Source of the DNA: Tamarix chinensis
Taxonomy: Eukaryota; Streptophyta; Magnoliopsida; Caryophyllales; Tamaricaceae
NCBI GenBank assembly: GCA_030549775.1
Contig: CM060177.1
Span: 66,331,638 to 66,395,637 of the forward strand
Length of the DNA stretch: 64,000 nt
Direction of reading: 5' to 3'
The notes under the pieces are model-generated. The model saw only the letters and a program-made list of their open reading frames with translations, had not been told where the DNA came from and did not search any database. Shown here one piece after another: positions 1 through 11,400 of this stretch. Position 1 is the stretch's first letter, and the number at the start of each line of letters is the position of its first letter. A program made the position numbers and the translations under genes.

Positions 1-1160
1 GTTTTTTGTTATTTTCTTATATGGTTATGTGAATTTCCATGATTTCGTTCCTATATGATTTAATGTATGTTGTCAATGACATGTTTTGATTATATGGAAT
101 ATATGTTTGGAAGAAAGTAAGAATGGGAAAGAGGTATGGATATGAGTTTATTATAGTAATGACATATTTGTGAGTAACATATGTTATGGCCTGAAATACA
201 GGCCAAATAACCTATGATAAGAGGACATAAGTATATTTATGATGCCTAATGATAAATGGTGGATTTGAAAAAATAATGATTGTGGAAGATACAAGATTTT
301 ATAAAATAAAGGTTATAGGTTATCCTTAAGGGCATTATGCCTATTATGGGATAATAAGGACATTTTTTGTATCATATTGTGTTAGGTGAATTACAATATG
401 ATAATGATATCCTAAGAAATGTTTTCGAAGGATTATTGTTTGTCTTATATCCTTCAAAATGAGCGCATAGTACCTAATGTGATAATCTTAGTATTTCATG
501 TGTAAAACCCTAGAGTTAACCCATAATTTTGGATATACAGATAATATTGGAATTATAATATTATATATTGAATTTGGTAACCATATGATTCTGATGGGAA
601 GAATTATGACTACTTATGAAATTAAGCTTTTGGTAATTTTGTGAGTAGTACTTTAGAATAAGATTATTAATATATGTGTATAATGTGGGAGTTAGATCAT
701 GAATTATAAGTATGATAATATATGACAATAATATATTATAATTAGTGGTTGAATGATTAGTATGAGAGAATAATGATAGGAATGTGAAACTAAGGTTTGA
801 GGAGATTAAGGATTTGGTCCTACATTAAGTGCTTCATGCCTTAATGTGTTCAATGCTTGTAAATCAATCATGAATAAGATACTAATAATTAAAAGTGAAA
901 TAGTACGTGACTAGGGCCAAGATGATTTTTTATATTTCATTCCACTAGAGATAATAATGGCTTAGAAACAGTTTACCCTAACAAGATGACATTTTAAAAT
1001 AGTCATTCCACTAGAGATAATAATATATCAATCCATTTCACTAGATTAAGAATAGTGGGTCCCCTACTCATCGTGAATGAAAATTATAATAGTAAAACTT
1101 ATGGATAAGACACTATTGATTTGAAGTGTAAGAGTATGTGAGTCAAGATCAAGGTGTTGT
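1..1160 (+). mobile_element. Decayed giant LTR fragment M, left part
   Basis: AT-rich, with no coding potential of its own. From about 880 to 1160 it carries the family hallmark in decayed form: units ending in AATAATGG or AATAGTGG preceded by CCACTAG, the phrase AATAAGATACTAAT (seen as GAATAAGACACTAATCAC in young copies) and GTCAAGATCAAGGTG. This fixes a plus orientation and places the segment in the distal third of a giant LTR. Its left end is outside the window. Its matching 3' end is probably 7340-7709, so the Athila-like DNA between them sits inside it. The join to Athila pol lies near 1160-1170. Confidence 0.6.
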
Positions 1161-1500
1161 TTTTAGGATGAAACTATGGATAAGACACTATGCATTGCGA
1201 TATAAAGATCAAACTAAGGCAGTTCATGATAAGTACATTCTTAGGAAGAATTTTGAAATCGGCAAAAATTTTTTATTATACCATTCTCGCTTGAAGCTTT
1301 TTCTAGGGAAATTAAGGTCAAGATGGATCGACCCATTTATTGTAACTAATGTGTTTTCTCATGGTGCAGTAGAGATAAAAAGTGAAAAAACAGGAAAAAT
1401 GTGGAAGGTTAAGGGACATTGTCTCAAACGTTTTTACAAAGGACACTATGTACAAAACCTAGAAGTGGTAGATCTTACCATTCCAAGTTATGACGGCTGA
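1138..1500 (+). pseudogene. Athila-like Ty3/gypsy integrase C-terminal fragment
   Basis: The 120-residue open frame matches the tail of plant Athila-type polyproteins. It shows a basic stretch HDKYILRKNFEIG, then LLYHSRLKLFLGKLRSRW, then PFIVTNVFSHGAVEIKSEKT and a final KGHCLKRFY. Related elements have SRLKLFPGKL-SRW-GPF followed by a GAVEI segment at this place, just before the pol stop. It would bind DNA or help target integration as part of integrase. Upstream integrase, RT and RNase H are absent. The first ten or so codons come from the neighbouring giant LTR, so the open frame is chimeric and the ATG is not a real start. The stop at 1498-1500 is probably the natural pol stop. Family assignment is from memory. 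Confidence 0.8.
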
Positions 1501-1689
1501 AAGAATAGGATTTTATCACTTGGGAAATACCTAATTGTTGTACATAAGTTTTTCTTATCTTATACTATGTTTCTTTTATATTCTCATCCTTATTTTATAT
1601 GTGATTATCATATAGGGTGTAGTTATGTATGATTACTATGTTTATGTGTGAGTACAAGTGTATACTATGTACATTGGTTTTCCTTGTTT

Positions 1690-2075
1690 TAAAAAAAACA
1701 TGGGGGAACCCTATTACCAAAACACGCCCTGTGTTTTTCCGTCAAAGATAAAAATAGCAAAGGTAGAAACATTCAAAAATAAAATGGGGGCCCCATATTT
1801 TTATGTCAGGGAATTTTTCAGAAATTCCAGAAACATTCAAAAATAACATGGGGAGTCTGTATTTACCAAATACGGATTGTGTTTTTCTATGAGTTAATTT
1901 TTTCAAATTCCCGATACTTTAAAAAATAACACGGGGGGTCCGTGTTTCCCAAACACGGACCATATTTTTCTATTAGTAGTTTTTCCCATGTAATAGAGAG
2001 TTGAAAAATAAACATGAGGGTACCGTGTTTCCCAAACATAGTCCATGTTTCTTTCAAAATCTCCTATTTCTACAT
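1690..2075 (+). repeat. Tandem 65-85-bp hairpin repeat of the Athila-like spacer
   Basis: About five diverged units begin with an ATGGGG-like phrase near 1700, 1785, 1846, 1931 and 2011. Each continues as a self-complementary core and then a TTTTTC tract. The clearest core is at 1937-1961. The units lie between the pol stop and the env-like frame. Two further copies of the core (near 6085-6120 and 6165-6210) lie inside the 3' LTR of the same element. Confidence 0.7.
1937..1961 (+). repeat. Perfect 11-bp-arm hairpin
   Basis: Arms GGTCCGTGTTT (1937-1947) and AAACACGGACC (1951-1961) are exact reverse complements around a CCC loop. It is the best-preserved copy of the repeated hairpin. The unit at 2020-2045 keeps the same shape with mismatches. 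Confidence 0.85.
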
Positions 2076-2079
2076 GTGT

Positions 2080-2960
2080 TTTTAGACACTACAAAACAAG
2101 ACCCCCCTCTCCTTCGACTCTATCTCTACAACCTGCGATAAACTGCCATTTCTCCCCTCTCAAATCCCCCATTTTCTTGCATAATCTTTCAATATCATTC
2201 ATTCTCACTTTCATTGATCATCCCTACCACTCCTCCATCCATATTTTGGTCTCACACAACCTTTCAATTACTCATATTTCTGGAAAGTTTGAAAAAACTA
2301 ATTTTCAAACCCTAATTTTGATTCTAGTTATAATAGTCCAGATCTAAGAAAATTATCTTAGTGCTTTTGTTTGATTTGACTTTGCTAAGCATTATCGATC
2401 TTCATTCTGCAATTTCATTCATCAAAATTCACAATCCTAAGGTATGTGCCCTACTTAACCAAATTTGCCAAATTTGTTGAATTTTACACTTTTTGTTACA
2501 ATTGTGAATATGTTTGTGTGATGACAAATTTGTAACATAATACAATACATTTGCATTTGTTTGTTGAATTTGTTGCCAAACTTATACTGTCCATCAATGT
2601 TGATTTCCTAGAAGTTTAGGGCAAATTTAATGTAGTTGTTCAAATTTGCACTTCGTTTGCAAATTGAAATACATTTTTGGTAAATTGGGGGTATATGCTG
2701 AAATAATTCTTACAAGATGAGATTCTTTATCCCTTCAAATTGATGTATGTAGATATACTTATGAATGATGAATCTCATTGCCAATGACTTAATGGGAAAA
2801 AAATTACTAAAAAGAATGCCAAATATCACACTATTTGTAACATCAAATTTATATTTGGCATTTCTATTTAAGTGATGGATTGGATAAAAAAGCATTGAAG
2901 AACACAAAAATTTACTACCTTCCACCCAACTATCCTTCCTATTGCATGTGTGTTTTGTAA
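2080..2960 (+). other. Athila-like inter-ORF spacer
   Basis: The stretch is C/T-rich at 2090-2260 and then AT-rich. Nothing coding is recognisable. A 100-codon open frame at 2045-2347 has simple composition and no motif, so I do not call it. Athila-type elements normally have a long spacer between pol and the downstream ORF, and position alone supports that reading. Confidence 0.5.
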
Positions 2961-4210
2961 ATGGCACCTAAAAAGAAACGACATACTGAGGGGGTATCTT
3001 CAAGACCTCGATCATCACCAAGTCAACATCAGAACCAAAGAAACCAACCCAATGAACTATGTATCATATTTACCACTTCACAACAATAGCAAAGGTACGA
3101 CTATTTATCTCAAAGGCGCATTATTTGAACTAGGTATTTGGATGATGGTTCTCTAAATACGTTAGGAATACATGCACAAGTGATGCAATTGCTAAGAAAC
3201 ATAGGATTATATAATTTGATCTATTGTACTAATCATACATATAGGCGTTTAACATTAGAATTTCTTAGTAGCTTTGAATTATGTGTTGTTGTTAGTGCTT
3301 CTCCAGATGAGAAAGGGTACATTTGTTTTTGCCTTTTTTAATAAGGATAGACAAATATCTTTGCTTGAACTAGCACATATTTTTATGTTACCTCCGAGGG
3401 GCGATTGTATCATATTCCCTTGGTTCAATGTGAATAGTTTCTTTACTAAAATTGGTGATATCTTTAATATGCCCACCCCCGATACTTTCTGAATATCCAA
3501 AGCTAAGGCTTCAAGGATTTTCAATCTAGTCATAAAATATTTACAAAGACTCTTAGCTACCATTGTTTTTGGGCGGGGATATAGTGCAAGGGTTGTTCGT
3601 TCCATTGAGCTTTACTTTATTAATGCTACGCTAGATCATACTCGACTTGACACTGCTTATTTTCTAGCTAAGAAATTTCAAAGGGTAGGAAATTCTAAGT
3701 AGGGTGATATTGTCATTGGTGGTTTAATTATCACTATTTTTTTAAGTTTGGACATACCTCTTCATAATGATATGAACATAGAAGCCATAAGCACCCAAAT
3801 CGATATTGAACATTGTCGTCTTACACATCTTATCGAGCGTAGGGGCAACACATGGTATCTTTCATACCAAGGGTGTGCTCATTTTCCTCTACCAAACCTT
3901 GCGAGAACTGACCCTTTGAACCCTTAAAATTGGCCACCATTCAATGATGAAGATACTCCCGCTCCTCTAGCCATTGAACATCCAATCCCTCCTCATGGTG
4001 AACAAGCACCACCGCCTCCCCCACCTCATTCACAAGCCGGTTCCTCTCCCTGTTTTACTTATATTCCCGAAAGACATCTCCAATTTTAAACCCAAGTCTA
4101 TTCCCCAACTAGATTCCATATGCCCAAATCAAGATCAAATGATGGAGATGATGAAATCTATTTATGAGTTTCATCTCAGTCATAGAGACCCCCCACCACC
4201 TCCTTCATAA
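2961..4210 (+). pseudogene. Env-like / ATHILA-type ORF remnant downstream of pol
   Basis: A broken reading frame starts at ATG 2961 (MAPKKKR-type basic start) and can be followed with frameshifts and in-frame stops to the proline-rich tail ending at 4210. Visible stretches include YRRLTLEFLSSFEL, a hydrophobic pair around ISLLELAHIFMLPPRGD, and RIFNLVIKYLQRLLA. A PPPPPPH-rich linker follows near 4010-4030. This pattern (a LTLEFLSSF-like stretch, then I-F-LFNKDRQISLLELA) resembles the plant ATHILA ORF family. Some authors treat it as the third, envelope-like ORF of Athila elements. Its function is not established. Stops near 3140, 3340, 3490, 3700 and 3925 make it non-functional. The alternative is an unrelated transduced plant gene. 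Confidence 0.6.
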
Positions 4211-5182
4211 ATCCGATTCCTAGTCTCTTTTTCTAGGGTTAGTTCATTGAGGGAAATGAACAAGATAAGTAAGGGGATGTGCTTGTGATAATTTATTATG
4301 TTAAGATAGTCTTTGTGGGTGTCATGTGCATATATATGTAGTTTTTATTTATTCAGTTTTATTTCTTTCTTTTTGTGCCTATTTTGTTTAGGTAAGTTGT
4401 GTCCTAAGTATATAATCTTATGTTGGTTGTTTGGTTCATCATGAAAAGAGAAGTGTTAGATTTGAGTTATCTATTCATGTGGTAAAACAAAGTAATGGGA
4501 ATAAATTCTTTTTACAAAGGATATTTTTAAATCATATTAACTAATTTGATCACCATCTTCCAAAACCTTAAAAAATAGAAATTGAGAGTGTGATATTAAT
4601 GAAGGAAAGAAAGTTGGAATGGTTAGGAATCAATCCATGCATTGAATATGAATGAGATGAAATGAAATAAAAAATTAGTAGATACACCATTGTGAGTGCT
4701 TGAGCCTAATCATTGGATACATTATTTACCTAGAATATATTTTCCTTTTGTGTGTATTCTCCAATGATATGTGAAACTAGAATTTGCCAATAATTCTCTT
4801 CAAGACTGCATAGAACTTTAGGATATTTGAAAATGATAAAGGAATTCTTCTTTCTTTATTAGCTACAAAACCAAAAAGCTTACCTTGAAAATTATTATAC
4901 ACTTGCGTAAAAACCTTTGAGCCTAAGCCTTAATCTATTGATTTAACCTTCATTAACAACTAATACCCATATGAATTTTCCATCCTTAATCTATAACTAG
5001 TGAAGCAATTCATTTTCAAGGAAAAAATTTGTTGATAAGGTTAAATCCAAGCATGGGGGTGCAAAATTTTGGTGAAGAAGCTAAAAAAAAGGAGGTGAAA
5101 AAAAAGTCTTTTATTCTTTATTTGGTTGAAGGGAAAGGTTAAATTGTCTAAAAAAAATATTTCAAGGGAAAGGATTGTACCT

Positions 5183-5232
<50 letters not shown>

Positions 5233-5770
5233 TTCTCTAGTTAAGCTACAATCCCAAAATTATACCCTACCTTATAACCTTAGCCCCATTACAACCAATT
5301 TCAAGACCTTTTGATTCTTATATAATGTAGCTCTATTTAATCGTGGCGAATTGAGAATAATGGCAAACATATAGGTGATCATTATCATTTGGAGAAGTTT
5401 TGAGAGTAAACACATCACACCATAAACACATAAGAGTGAGTGTTTTCACACACCGAAAGTAAGAATTTGTCAATTTAAATTTCATTAATCTTAATGTAAC
5501 TTTGCATGGTGAGATACTATCTATATTAACTTTCATTCCCTACGTATTTGAGCATTTGACAAGACTTTTTATAAGGTAAGTAAGATGTGTGATCCAAAAT
5601 ATTCTCAACATTGTGATTTTATGATTTATATGTGTTTTAAGTCCTAATGAATTGTTAAACTTTGTGAATGAATAAATCTAAGCGTATAATTCTTCTAATC
5701 AATGACTTATCTCACTTTCATTTCTTAATGTAATCATGTGCATGTTATGATGTTGCTTGAGGACAAGCAA
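4211..5770 (+). other. Athila-like 3' non-coding region
   Basis: AT-rich sequence between the env-like remnant and the polypurine tract, without coding motifs. It contains one long TA microsatellite (annotated separately). Its position and length fit the untranslated 3' internal region of an Athila-like element. Confidence 0.5.
5190..5230. repeat. (TA)20 microsatellite
   Basis: An uninterrupted run of about 20 TA dinucleotides. It is probably polymorphic. Confidence 0.95.
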
Positions 5771-5791
5771 TGATTTAAGCATGGGGGTATT
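5756..5791 (+). other. Athila-type polypurine tract region
   Basis: TTGAGGACAAGCAATG leads into AGCATGGGGGTATT directly before TGATAGA. The phrase GAGGACAAGCAA followed by a G-run is, from memory, the standard 3' boundary of Athila-group elements, where plus-strand DNA synthesis is primed. It fixes the start of the 3' LTR at about 5792. Confidence 0.75.
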
Positions 5792-7339
5792 TGATAGATT
5801 GAATTTATAGACTATTTTCCTATGTAAAAATGTCATTTATTCCTCATTAATTTTATAAGATTTAATCTTTTTTCAAGTTTTTCTCTCTTGAATAAATTTT
5901 TCTGGAAAAGATAAAATTTAAGAAATTCAAAGGAGAAATCAATGGAAAGAGCAAATCAAGCAAAGAACACATCAAGAAACATTGAATTAAGGGAAGAAAA
6001 GTTGGAAATGAAGAAAATACACCAAGAGAAGTTGTGTTGAAATTTTAAGGGAAGAAGAGTGAAAGAGCCAAGAACACAGTACCCTTGTGTTTCCTAAACA
6101 TGGGCCATGTTAAAATCTCAGTTCTTATATTCAGAATCCAGAATTTGGCAGAGAAATCATAGTAAAACATGGAGGTTTTGTTTTTTCTAAACACGTACCA
6201 TGTTTTTCTTAAATTTTGTAACTACTCACGCAACCTATTTTCTGATATATTCTCTATTAATTCAGGGTTCAAAGAGGATTTTTTAGGATTCCAAATAATT
6301 GAATGTGCTCTCTTTCTCTATTACCTCTAGAAAATACATGTACTTCACAATTTCAACTTCCTTTATCTTTCTTGTATTCTATTGAACAATTGACGGTTTA
6401 CAATTCAAGTGATAAGTCATTATCTATTCGTTTATCAATTGCAAGTTCTACATTTTGATTGAATGCAAGTAAAGTTTATGCAATTGTATTTTTATTTCTC
6501 CTGTTTTTAGTGTGTTGTTACTATTATTAGATGTTGTTTGTATTAATTACAAGTTATTGCATGTAATAGTGTGATCTACAAATATGCAAATATTAGAGTA
6601 AATAAAATAGGGTAGGATGATTTGAAAATAGAATTATGTTTCAAATATAACAACGCAATTTGAAGATTTGATTCTATATGAAATTTAATTGAATTAATGG
6701 ATGGAATTGAATGATTTCGTATCATATATTAAGAATTTAAACTAATTAGGTTGATCACTTATTTAGTTTAGAAGCTAATATCTGCTAAGATAACATAATT
6801 AACCCATAATTGTTAATTAACGTGTCTAGAGTAGTAAGAAGGTTAATTCTTAATCTTATCCGTTAATTCGTACAAATGCATAATCCAATCATATGTGGTT
6901 ATGGTTGTAGTTGACTGCTTTGCATTTGTAATACTGCCATTAACTGAATCTAGTGTTTGTAACCTAGGGTATTAAATGGTTAAGCGATAAATTGAGAGCT
7001 TATTCAATTTATTAGAATTGAGAGAAAGCAAAGAGATGAATTGTTATGAGTTTCTAAAGGTCAACATTAAATTATTTAAATCATCCTTTTTCCATAAGTA
7101 TTTGATACTTTAATTCCATAATCAATTCATTCCTATCCTCATTCATCAATTAGAGAGCAAAGTTGACTAGAGTATAGAATTAGCAGTAGGATTAATGAAA
7201 TTGAGTAAGTGGGGCTTTAACATCAATTACAAAATTAGTGATTAAACACCATTTCTTGTGGGTTCTACTCCTTACAATTTACTATGTACGTAATTGGTAA
7301 TTAGGATTTATGTATTAAATTTGTTGTGCATACAACAAC
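5792..7339 (+). mobile_element. 3' LTR of the Athila-like element
   Basis: It begins TGATAGATTGAATT right after the polypurine tract and probably ends near CATACAACAACA (about 7330-7339), giving about 1.55 kb, within the usual Athila LTR range. Two copies of the spacer hairpin core lie at about 6085-6120 and 6165-6210. The end is set only by a CA and by the return of giant-LTR M sequence just downstream, so allow about 20 bp either way. No second LTR is in the window, so age cannot be estimated from LTR divergence. Confidence 0.6.
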
Positions 7340-7709
7340 ACATCACTATGATGTACTGTGGGGGGATGAGTGATCTTTTGTATATATTGGGTGTTTGGGT
7401 GATGAGTAATTTTATCCAGTAGATTTATTTCCCCCAAAAAACTTTTTTGGTCTCTTGATCCATGATATCCCTACTTTGTATTTTATTTATTGTGATTCAA
7501 AGTTAACCTCCAAACCCATGTTATATTATAAATGTTTCTTTCAATTCTATTTTCTTTAAGTTAACGTAAATAAATTTAGCCTTGTGATTGATGTAAGCAT
7601 GGTTGAAAAAATCAAACCATGTTAATTACAATGGTAACCCCAATATTTTACTTATATAATTTCGTAGTAAAATAATAAAAAAATTATTAGTAAAGATTGG
7701 GGTGTTACA
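7340..7709 (+). mobile_element. Decayed giant LTR M, 3' end
   Basis: The segment follows the order of the giant-LTR 3' end: a GTGGGGGGATGA-like phrase (GTGGGGAGCAGACC in young copies), TTTAGCCTTG, a hairpin, GGTAACCCC, and the terminus ATTGGGGTGTTACA at 7696-7709. It is therefore the plus-strand 3' terminus of an old copy. It probably belongs with 1-1160, with the Athila-like element inserted and part of both lost by deletion. Confidence 0.6.
7596..7623 (+). repeat. Terminal hairpin of M (decayed)
   Basis: AGCATGGTT (7596-7604) pairs with AACCATGTT (7615-7623) with one G-U pair around a TGAAAAAATC-type loop. It lies just after GCCTTG and before GGTAACCCC, exactly where younger giant LTRs have their 19-bp terminal hairpin. 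Confidence 0.6.
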
Positions 7710-7720
7710 TATTTTTTTTA

Positions 7721-8037
7721 TGTAGCCTAATCATAACCTAGGATTATTGATTAATTAATTTTGTTTCCAAATGACCTAAATTTTAAACTTAAAACTTATC
7801 TTAATCATAAACCTAAAAACTTCTTTTCCACTTTTTCTTTTTCTTTCTCCTTTTCCCTTTTATTTTCCTATATTTTTATACTCCATTCTTTCTCCCCTCC
7901 TTCTTTTCTAACCAACATAACCCATCCCTTTGATTTTTCCTTTTTGGGTAATAGAAACCACATATCCAAATATACTTACATCCCCTTCCATACCCTTTCC
8001 TTACCATATGTGGACATGCCTCCCACCACCATCCTAC
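7721..8037 (+). mobile_element. LTR of Tekay-like element H, segment 1 (5' end)
   Basis: It may start at TGTAGCC (7721). From about 7820 it becomes the C/T-rich domain that sits 100-500 bp inside every giant LTR. It stops at the CCTAC duplication where element A begins and resumes at 18043. The open frame across it (7761-8042) is a by-product of pyrimidine richness and is not called as a gene. Confidence 0.55.
8033..8037. repeat. Target-site duplication of A, left (CCTAC)
   Basis: Identical to 18043-18047 on the far side of A. The duplication is exact in spite of the 10-kb separation. Confidence 0.95.
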
Positions 8038-8349
8038 TGTAATACCCCAAAATTTTCGAAAAATCTATATTTTAATAAATAACTTTATTTAAAATAAAAT
8101 TTGCCTGTAAAATTATTTATTTTAATTATTTTATAGATTTTAGAGTATGTAAATTTGGATAAGAGTATTTAATAAATTAAAAATAACTATTTTGCTATTT
8201 ATCATATTGTTTTATTTAAATAATTTTCCAAAACTAATATTTTACCAACTTTATCCTTTTTAAACTAAAATATTAGATTATAATAAATTAAATTATTAAA
8301 TTAAATAATTTACCAAGAATATTATGTTTTATGATTTTATAAATTAATT

Positions 8350-9570
8350 TAAATTATTTTCCCTATTTTACCATTTCCCTTTTTACCCTTTTTCCCTTTT
8401 TCCCTTTCTTCTTTTCTTTTTCTTTTTTTCTCTTCCTCCCTCGGGCTACCTCGCCAGGCCAGCCCTCTCCCCGCGCATTGGGCCTTCGGCCCGTCTCCCC
8501 CTTCTCTCCCTCGTGCGCCGCCCGTCTTCCCAGCCAGCCTCCTTCCTTTATTTTTACCCCTGGACCGGCCGACTCCCTTCTTTTTCTGCGCCGGTCCAGC
8601 CGCCCCAGTCTCCTTCTTCCCTTCTTCTTCTCCCACGCCCAACCAGCGCCCTCTGCCATGGTCGAGCATGCCTGCAACCATAGCCCTGCAGCTCCCGTGC
8701 CTCCCTCCCTCTCCCCCTCTCTCTTCCCCCGTCGTTTTCCTTCCCTTTTCGAGCCAAACAAGCCCTAATCCACAGCCTCACGTGCCCTTGTTTCTTTCCT
8801 TCTTCTCCCCGTCTTCCCCTACCACCCGACCACCACCTGCCACCTGTAGTGCCGTTCACCGGCAATCCCTGCCCCTCTCTTCTCCCTCTTCTTTTTCTCC
8901 ATCTACCCAGCCCTCCATTCCCCTCATTTTCGATCCCTTCTCTTCCCCCGAGCTCCCTCCTCTCTCCTTCCTTCTTCCCTATTTTTCTTCCTCGTTTTTT
9001 TTATCACCGCCAGCCTCCGCCGCCTGAACCACCAAGCCCAGCCCTGCGCCGCCTTCTGCCACCGCCTACTACCACCCTACACCACCACACAGCCCCTTCG
9101 AGCCCTACACTTCCTCCCTTCTCCTCCTTTTCCTTTTTCTTCCCAGCTTTTCCCCTTACCGCCGAGCCACCTGCAACCGCCTCTACCGCCGCCGTCCGGC
9201 CACCTCTGCTGCCACCCAGCCCACCGTTCGACACCCTGCTACCCCCTCTACAACTTCCATGTCTTAGTTGGCCGAAACCAACTCTTGCACCCCTCCATTT
9301 TCCCTCTCTTTTTCCTTCCTTCACAACCCCTTTCCCTCGACCCTCCTCGGCAGCCAACTTCGCCGCCTTGCCGCCGCCGTCTCCGCCGCCCTATGCTGCC
9401 GTGAAACCACCCTTTGCCTCCACCTACACCCCCTCTACACTTCTGCACCATTCCCCTGCCTTAGAACCTCCCCTAACCACCTTCTTTTCTAGCCTAAAGA
9501 CCCTAACCTGAAAATGATAAACCTTGCTTCCTTCACCCCCCCTTTGAACCCTTCCACCCCTTATTTTTGC
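8350..9570 (+). promoter_or_regulatory. C/T- and CCG-rich domain of A
   Basis: An abrupt switch from AT-rich DNA to pyrimidine-rich sequence with many CCGCC and CCTTCTTC runs. Long frames stay open on both strands at once (for example 8849-9511 plus and 8363-8761 minus), as low-complexity composition produces. They have no domain and differ between copies, so I call none a gene. The domain occupies the same place in A, B, C, D, E, G, I and N. The copies in B, C and I carry TATA boxes in or beside it, which suggests a U3 promoter region. Confidence 0.6.
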
Positions 9571-9576
9571 ATGAGA

Positions 9577-9600
9577 CTCACGCTGCTCATGCAGCGTGAG
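9577..9600 (+). repeat. Perfect 10-bp-arm hairpin closing the C-rich domain
   Basis: CTCACGCTGC and GCAGCGTGAG flank a TCAT loop. The same 24-nt hairpin is intact in D (56170-56193) at the same place, while flanking bases differ. Confidence 0.85.
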
Positions 9601-10199
9601 CTTCCCTTCATTTGAATAATTATTTGGCTAAATTTTAAGGTATAATGGTATTTTATGTTAAGTGTTTTATTAATTTAAAATTTATAAAGTTTTATGCTTT
9701 GGTTCTTATTTCTAACATAAATACGATGGATATTATTTTTAGGTGTTGAGTTTCTAATTATGCTTGGTAAGATTTGATATTTTGCGGGATTAAGGTTACC
9801 GTTAATCCTCCCTTAAATATATGGAAAAACGCATGCTAGCACATTTAGGGTTTAGTATGATTTTATGCATGTTTTGTATGCTTAGCATGATATGTTTATG
9901 GTTTCTTATATTGTTTGTTAAAAAGAAAAAGCATGATAACTTTTGTGCCATATGTAGGTATGTTAAATAAAGAAGGAGTTGGAATATGGATTGAAATGTT
10001 AAATACTTGTTTATGACGTACCATGTTGTTAATGCATGAATGATGTTATTGTTTAAGGGTATTTTAGTAATTATGCTTATGAGTATTATGTTGCTAATGA
10101 GTATTATGTTGAAAAATGACAAGTTGGTGGACTTAGATAATAAAAATGAAGTATTAATATCATTATTTTATGTAGTGTTAGTAAATTCATAAAAATGGT

Positions 10200-11400
10200 G
10201 AATAAAGGGGTTGAGTGGAAAGGGTATTTCGGTAATTTTTGAGATAAAAGAATAATATGGAAATTTTATGATTAAATGGTCAAATGATAATTTACAAGTA
10301 AAGGATAAAATTGTAAGTTGTGAGAAAGAAGGGTAAAATGGTAATTTTGGAAGTGGGGGTAAAATAGTAATTTTGGATGAAGGAGGGCACTATGGTAATT
10401 TTGGAGGTAAAGGGGCAAAATCGTAATTTCATAAGTAAAGGGTAATATGGTAAATTTTATAAGTGAATGGTGAAGTGGTAATTTATAAGTAAAGGGGTAA
10501 TATGGTAAATTGGAAAAAGAAGGGCAAAATGGTAATTATGTAAGGAAAGATAAAGATGGTAATCTTGGATGTGAAAGGGTAAAATAGTAATTTGTAAAGT
10601 AAAAGATGTATGGTGGTAATTTTCATAAATAAAAGGATATTATGGTAAATTTGGATGTAAGGGGTAAAATGGTAATTTTGTAAATGAAAGGATATTATGG
10701 TAAACTTGGGAGTAAGGGGTAACTTGGTAATTATGATAACGACAAAAGATAATTTAGCAATTAAATTATGATTGTAGAAGGGCAATTGGATAAGTATGAT
10801 ACTATAGAAGGGTAATTTGGTAAATTAACCAATTAAAGGGCATTATGGTAATTTTAACAATGGAGGAGGGTAATATAGTAATTTTGATTATGAAAAAGGG
10901 TAAATTAATATTGGTAATTATGAAGAAGAGTAATTTGGGATTTGTGATAATTAAAAAGGGTAAATGGCAATTAAAATAACTGAGAGGGGTAAAATGGTAA
11001 TTATGATAAAGGAGAAGGGCAATTTGGTAATTTGTTCAACTAAAGGGGCAATTTGGTAATTTAGCCGATAAAAGGGTAAAGTGATAATTGTTTAACCAAC
11101 TAAAGGGGCAAAATAGTAATCATGATAATGAAGGAGGGTAAGTTAGTAATTTATCAAACTCAAGGGCAGTTTTATAATTATAACAAAGGAGAAGGGCGAT
11201 TTGGTAATATAACCAACCAAAAAGGAAATATGATAAGTGTAGTCATTATGAGGGGTGAATGGTGATCTAAAAAGTGTAGGAGACAATTTGGTAATCTAAA
11301 GTGGACAAGGGGTAATTTGGTAATTATGCAACCTTAAGGGTAATATGGTAATTTATCAAGTAAGGAATGGATACTTAACAATTATATAAGTAAAGGGAAA
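10200..11400 (+). repeat. 27-28-bp-period GGTAATTT array in A
   Basis: The core GGGTAAAATGGTAATTTTGGA recurs with GTAA starts near 10341, 10367, 10395, 10423, 10450, 10478, 10505, 10532 and 10559, a spacing of 26-28 bp. Roughly 40 diverged units fill 1.2 kb. The period is not held at a multiple of three, so minus-strand open frames across it are not coding. D has the matching array. Confidence 0.85.

Noticed and set aside
7632..7709. Small MITE-like palindrome GGTAACCCCAAT...ATTGGGGTGTTAC
   Set aside because: Explained better as the ordinary 3' end of decayed giant LTR M, where CCCC after the hairpin and the GGGGTGTTACA terminus are both normal family features.
8349..9511. Long overlapping open frames on both strands (up to 220 codons)
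   Set aside because: Pyrimidine- and CCG-rich composition leaves few stops on either strand. Frames are not conserved in the related copy D and carry no domain.
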